Positions 5,991 to 7,955 of a DNA stretch of 7,955 bases are shown here, piece after piece. The position numbers and the translations under genes were made by a program. The stretch spans positions 1-7,955 of the forward strand of contig CAYYNP010000388.1 in assembly GCA_964472545.1 (NCBI GenBank), read 5' to 3'. A model generated the notes under the pieces. That model ran no database searches, was not told the DNA's origin, and saw only the letters and a list, made by a program, of their open reading frames with translations. Source of the DNA: CAYYNP01 sp964472545 (GTDB lineage Bacteria; Planctomycetota; Planctomycetia; Pirellulales; Thermoguttaceae). The first letter of the stretch is position 1. Every line of letters begins with the position of its first letter.

Positions 5991-7880
5991 CTAGCGTGAA
6001 TCGTCTTCGGGGGCGGCGTTGATCATGATCTCATCCACAAACAGCCACGCCTTGCGGCCGGCGGCGCGATGGCCGGCGGGAATCGTGGCCACGTTCTTTG
6101 CCGTCACGCGCACGAATCGGGCACGCGTGCTCAGCTTATCGAATCGCACGGTTTCCACCAGGGGGCCGGTTCGTGTTTCGTCCGCCGCAGCCTCGAGCGT
6201 CGCTGTGGCCCGAAATCTCTTGCCGTCGGCCGACACGTCGATCTTGACTTCCGGTGGCAGGTAGATGCCCAGGTCGATGTTGCGGAGAAAACGCACGGCA
6301 ATCTCGCCTACCGGTTGTTCGTTGCCCAGATCGATCACCGCCTCGAGGTCGTCGCCGTGAAAGCCCAGCCACAAGCCCGAGACGTGATTCGTGTCGCTGA
6401 TCTTCCCATCGACCAGTGATTTGGCCCCCAAACCCGGATAGCTGGGGCTGGGCATTGCGGCCAGTTCCACCGGCTTGCCGACGGCGGCGTGCTCGACCAC
6501 TTCCGCCTTGGCGGCCGCCCGCTCTTCCGGCGAGACGAGCGCCTCGTCCGGGATCATCTGCCGCCGGAGCCGGTCGAAATGGCGCTCGATCTTGCTGTTC
6601 TCGGTCAGTTCCCAAAGCGAGGTGTCCATCTGCCGCATGGCCAGCACGGCGGCGATCCAGCCTTGGGTCCAGCCGCTCTCGATCGACCAGGCGCCCCAGC
6701 CGTGGTCGGCGTTGCAGCCCCAGTGCTCCCAGCGTCCGAAGTCAAACGCCCGAAACCAGCCGCCGTCGACCGCCGGTTGCGACGCACTGGCAACCTGGAT
6801 CCGGCAGAGGAACTCGGCCAGCTTGTCTTCGGCGGCGATGATCTTCGGATCGCCCGTCGCAGCGGCCGCCTCGTGCAGCCCCAACAGCGCAAAGTTGGTC
6901 GTGTAGAGCAAATCGGAAACCGGGTCGCCGTTCTTGGCGATCAGCGAGGCCTCGTTCGTGCCATAAGCCGCGTTGCTCTGCGGCGGCGGATAGGCCCCAC
7001 GCCCGGGCAGCCCGAGTTCTTCGCGGATCGCGCCGCTTTCGTCTTGCAACGCGATCAGGCCGTCTACCGCCGTTTGCAGCATGGCCCGGTTCTCTTTCGT
7101 GTCTTTCACCCGCACCAGCCACGCCAGCGGCAGCACGATTCTCGCCCGTTCTTGCGCCAGTCCGTTGGTCCACCGCCAGCCGTCGGTGTGCTCGGCCATG
7201 GTCATCTTCAGCGCCGTTTCGGCCCGATCGAGAAACAGCTCGTAGCCGGTCTGCCGGTAGGCCCAAAGGTAACACGCCCAGAGATAGCACTCGAAATGCG
7301 GGGCCAGGTTGACCGGCCGGCCGTGGAAGTAGCGCTCCCAGCCGCTGTTCAGCGCCCCGATGTCGATCCGGCTGCCGCGGAAGCCGAGTTGGCCGGTGGT
7401 GCGGAGGTTCGCCAGCAGGCACATCATCATCGCCTCGTCCCAGCGGCCGTCTTGCTGGATGCCGGCCGCCGCCAGCGTGCTGAGCATCACCCGGGCGTTG
7501 TCGTCGCCGTAGTTGGCCACGTACCAGGCCGGGTTGGTGATGCCCCAGGCGATCAGGCCGTAGTTGCCGTTGGTCGGGTCGCCGCGTTCCTTCTTTCGTG
7601 CCTCCGATTTGAAGTGGGCGTAGTCGAGCAAATTGGCGGCGATCGCGCGATGCGACTCGCTCTCGAGCAACTCGCCGCCGAGGGCCATCGCCATGGCCGT
7701 CTCGCAGATACAATCGACCCGCTGGACGGAACTGATCCGCTGCGAGCCGTCCTGGTGGATCACCGACAGCACGGCTTCCATGCTGCCGAGCGAGCCGTCA
7801 CCCGAGACGGCGTTCTCCGGAAGCGACTCGACCCAGGCCTTGCCGGCGACCTGCTCGGCGAACGACGGGTCGACGATCAT
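5991..7880 (-). CDS. Six-hairpin (alpha/alpha-toroid) glycosidase-like protein with C-terminal F5/8-type C domain; 5' end possibly incomplete
   Basis: From the ATG at 7880 the protein has 629 residues. Residues 25 to about 430 look like an alpha/alpha toroid: regularly spaced, aromatic-rich helices with conserved-looking segments GDGSLGSME (27-35), DCICETAMAMALGG (56-69), NYGDDNARVMLSTLAAAG (123-140), DGWRWTNGLAQERARIVLP (233-251), DGGWFRAFDFGRWEHWG (372-388) and DHGWGAWSIESGWTQGW (392-408). A linker follows, then residues 465-622 form a galactose-binding/discoidin-like (F5/8 type C, CBM32-like) domain with LVDGKISD, LWLGFHGDDLEAVIDLG and LPPEVKIDVSADGKRF, as at the C-terminus of many GH20 hexosaminidases. 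A role in carbohydrate binding or cleavage is inferred; catalytic residues are not identified. There is no signal peptide and no clear Shine-Dalgarno sequence, and the frame remains open upstream to the window edge, so the N-terminus may be missing. It precedes the transporter and epimerase genes. Confidence 0.7.
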   Translation of the reverse strand: MIVDPSFAEQVAGKAWVESLPENAVSGDGSLGSMEAVLSVIHQDGSQRISSVQRVDCICETAMAMALGGELLESESHRAIAANLLDYAHFKSEARKKERGDPTNGNYGLIAWGITNPAWYVANYGDDNARVMLSTLAAAGIQQDGRWDEAMMMCLLANLRTTGQLGFRGSRIDIGALNSGWERYFHGRPVNLAPHFECYLWACYLWAYRQTGYELFLDRAETALKMTMAEHTDGWRWTNGLAQERARIVLPLAWLVRVKDTKENRAMLQTAVDGLIALQDESGAIREELGLPGRGAYPPPQSNAAYGTNEASLIAKNGDPVSDLLYTTNFALLGLHEAAAATGDPKIIAAEDKLAEFLCRIQVASASQPAVDGGWFRAFDFGRWEHWGCNADHGWGAWSIESGWTQGWIAAVLAMRQMDTSLWELTENSKIERHFDRLRRQMIPDEALVSPEERAAAKAEVVEHAAVGKPVELAAMPSPSYPGLGAKSLVDGKISDTNHVSGLWLGFHGDDLEAVIDLGNEQPVGEIAVRFLRNIDLGIYLPPEVKIDVSADGKRFRATATLEAAADETRTGPLVETVRFDKLSTRARFVRVTAKNVATIPAGHRAAGRKAWLFVDEIMINAAPEDDSR

Positions 7881-7927
7881 CTTCGACTTGCGATACCAGT
7901 CTAGTGCTCTGTCAATCTTAGATCTTT

Positions 7928-7955
7928 GGGTGCCATGCCCACGCTTGCGTGGGCA
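7928..7955 (+). repeat. Partial single copy of repeat family 3 at the window edge
   Basis: These 28 bases (GGGTGCCATGCCCACGCTTG, continuing to the edge) are identical to 5903-5930 and in the same orientation. The copy runs off the window, so it may be a lone element or the first arm of another inverted pair. It sits about 50 bp upstream of the ATG of the toroid gene, so that gene has this repeat family on both sides. Confidence 0.88.

Noticed and set aside
6489..7904. Long plus-strand open frame (471 codons) opposite the toroid gene
   Set aside because: It is a mirror of a GC-rich coding strand. Its translation is Arg/Gly/Pro/Ala/His-rich with no domain motifs, whereas the minus-strand product has recognisable domains.
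5904..7955. CRISPR array suggested by repeated GGTGCCATGCCCACGC units
   Set aside because: The units are about 2 kb apart or inverted, not regularly spaced direct repeats with spacers, and no cas gene is present.
5904..7955. Composite transposon carrying the toroid gene between family-3 repeats
   Set aside because: No transposase or target-site duplication is visible, and the repeats are short hairpins like dispersed intergenic elements.

Overview
The window is GC-rich bacterial DNA, most likely from a planctomycete of the Pirellulales type. This is an inference from family knowledge: a secreted Cys-rich protein with tyrosine/threonine/valine repeats resembling planctomycete YTV cell-wall proteins, an alpha/alpha-toroid protein with a discoidin-like C-terminal domain, and several families of long palindromic intergenic repeats. 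No rRNA or other phylogenetic marker is present, so the assignment is tentative.

Layout. Positions 1-54 are the 3' end of an unidentified plus-strand gene. Positions 74-730 hold a compact type II toxin-antitoxin module: a predicted promoter, a DUF433-type antitoxin (138-374) and a DUF5615 PIN-like toxin (374-730) whose start codon overlaps the antitoxin stop. All remaining genes are on the minus strand. They are an isocitrate dehydrogenase (755-1861) with its own predicted promoter (1904-1931); a secreted Cys-rich protein (2145-2834) followed by an intrinsic terminator (2073-2106); and a three-gene carbohydrate cluster read right to left: an alpha/alpha-toroid protein with a C-terminal F5/8-type domain (5991-7880), a sugar-porter MFS transporter (4411-5874) and an AGE-family sugar 2-epimerase (3211-4395).

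How the genes may work together. The transporter and epimerase are 15 nt apart and probably co-transcribed. The toroid protein precedes them across a 117-nt gap filled by an inverted repeat. A reasonable inference is glycan processing or binding, sugar uptake, then 2-epimerisation, but no substrate can be read from the sequence. The isocitrate dehydrogenase is a central-metabolism gene and looks unrelated to its neighbours.

Noteworthy structure. Three unrelated large inverted repeats (1964-2050, 3090-3189, 5904-5987) each lie downstream of a minus-strand gene. In each, every arm can also fold into its own smaller hairpin, giving a BIME-like design. A fourth, single copy of the third family forms the right edge of the window. 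It sits beside the 5' end of the toroid gene, where the reading frame stays open to the window edge and codon use changes abruptly. That gene may be truncated or may continue outside the window. No clearly new multi-gene system was found; the repeats and the interrupted 5' end are the most interesting signals.
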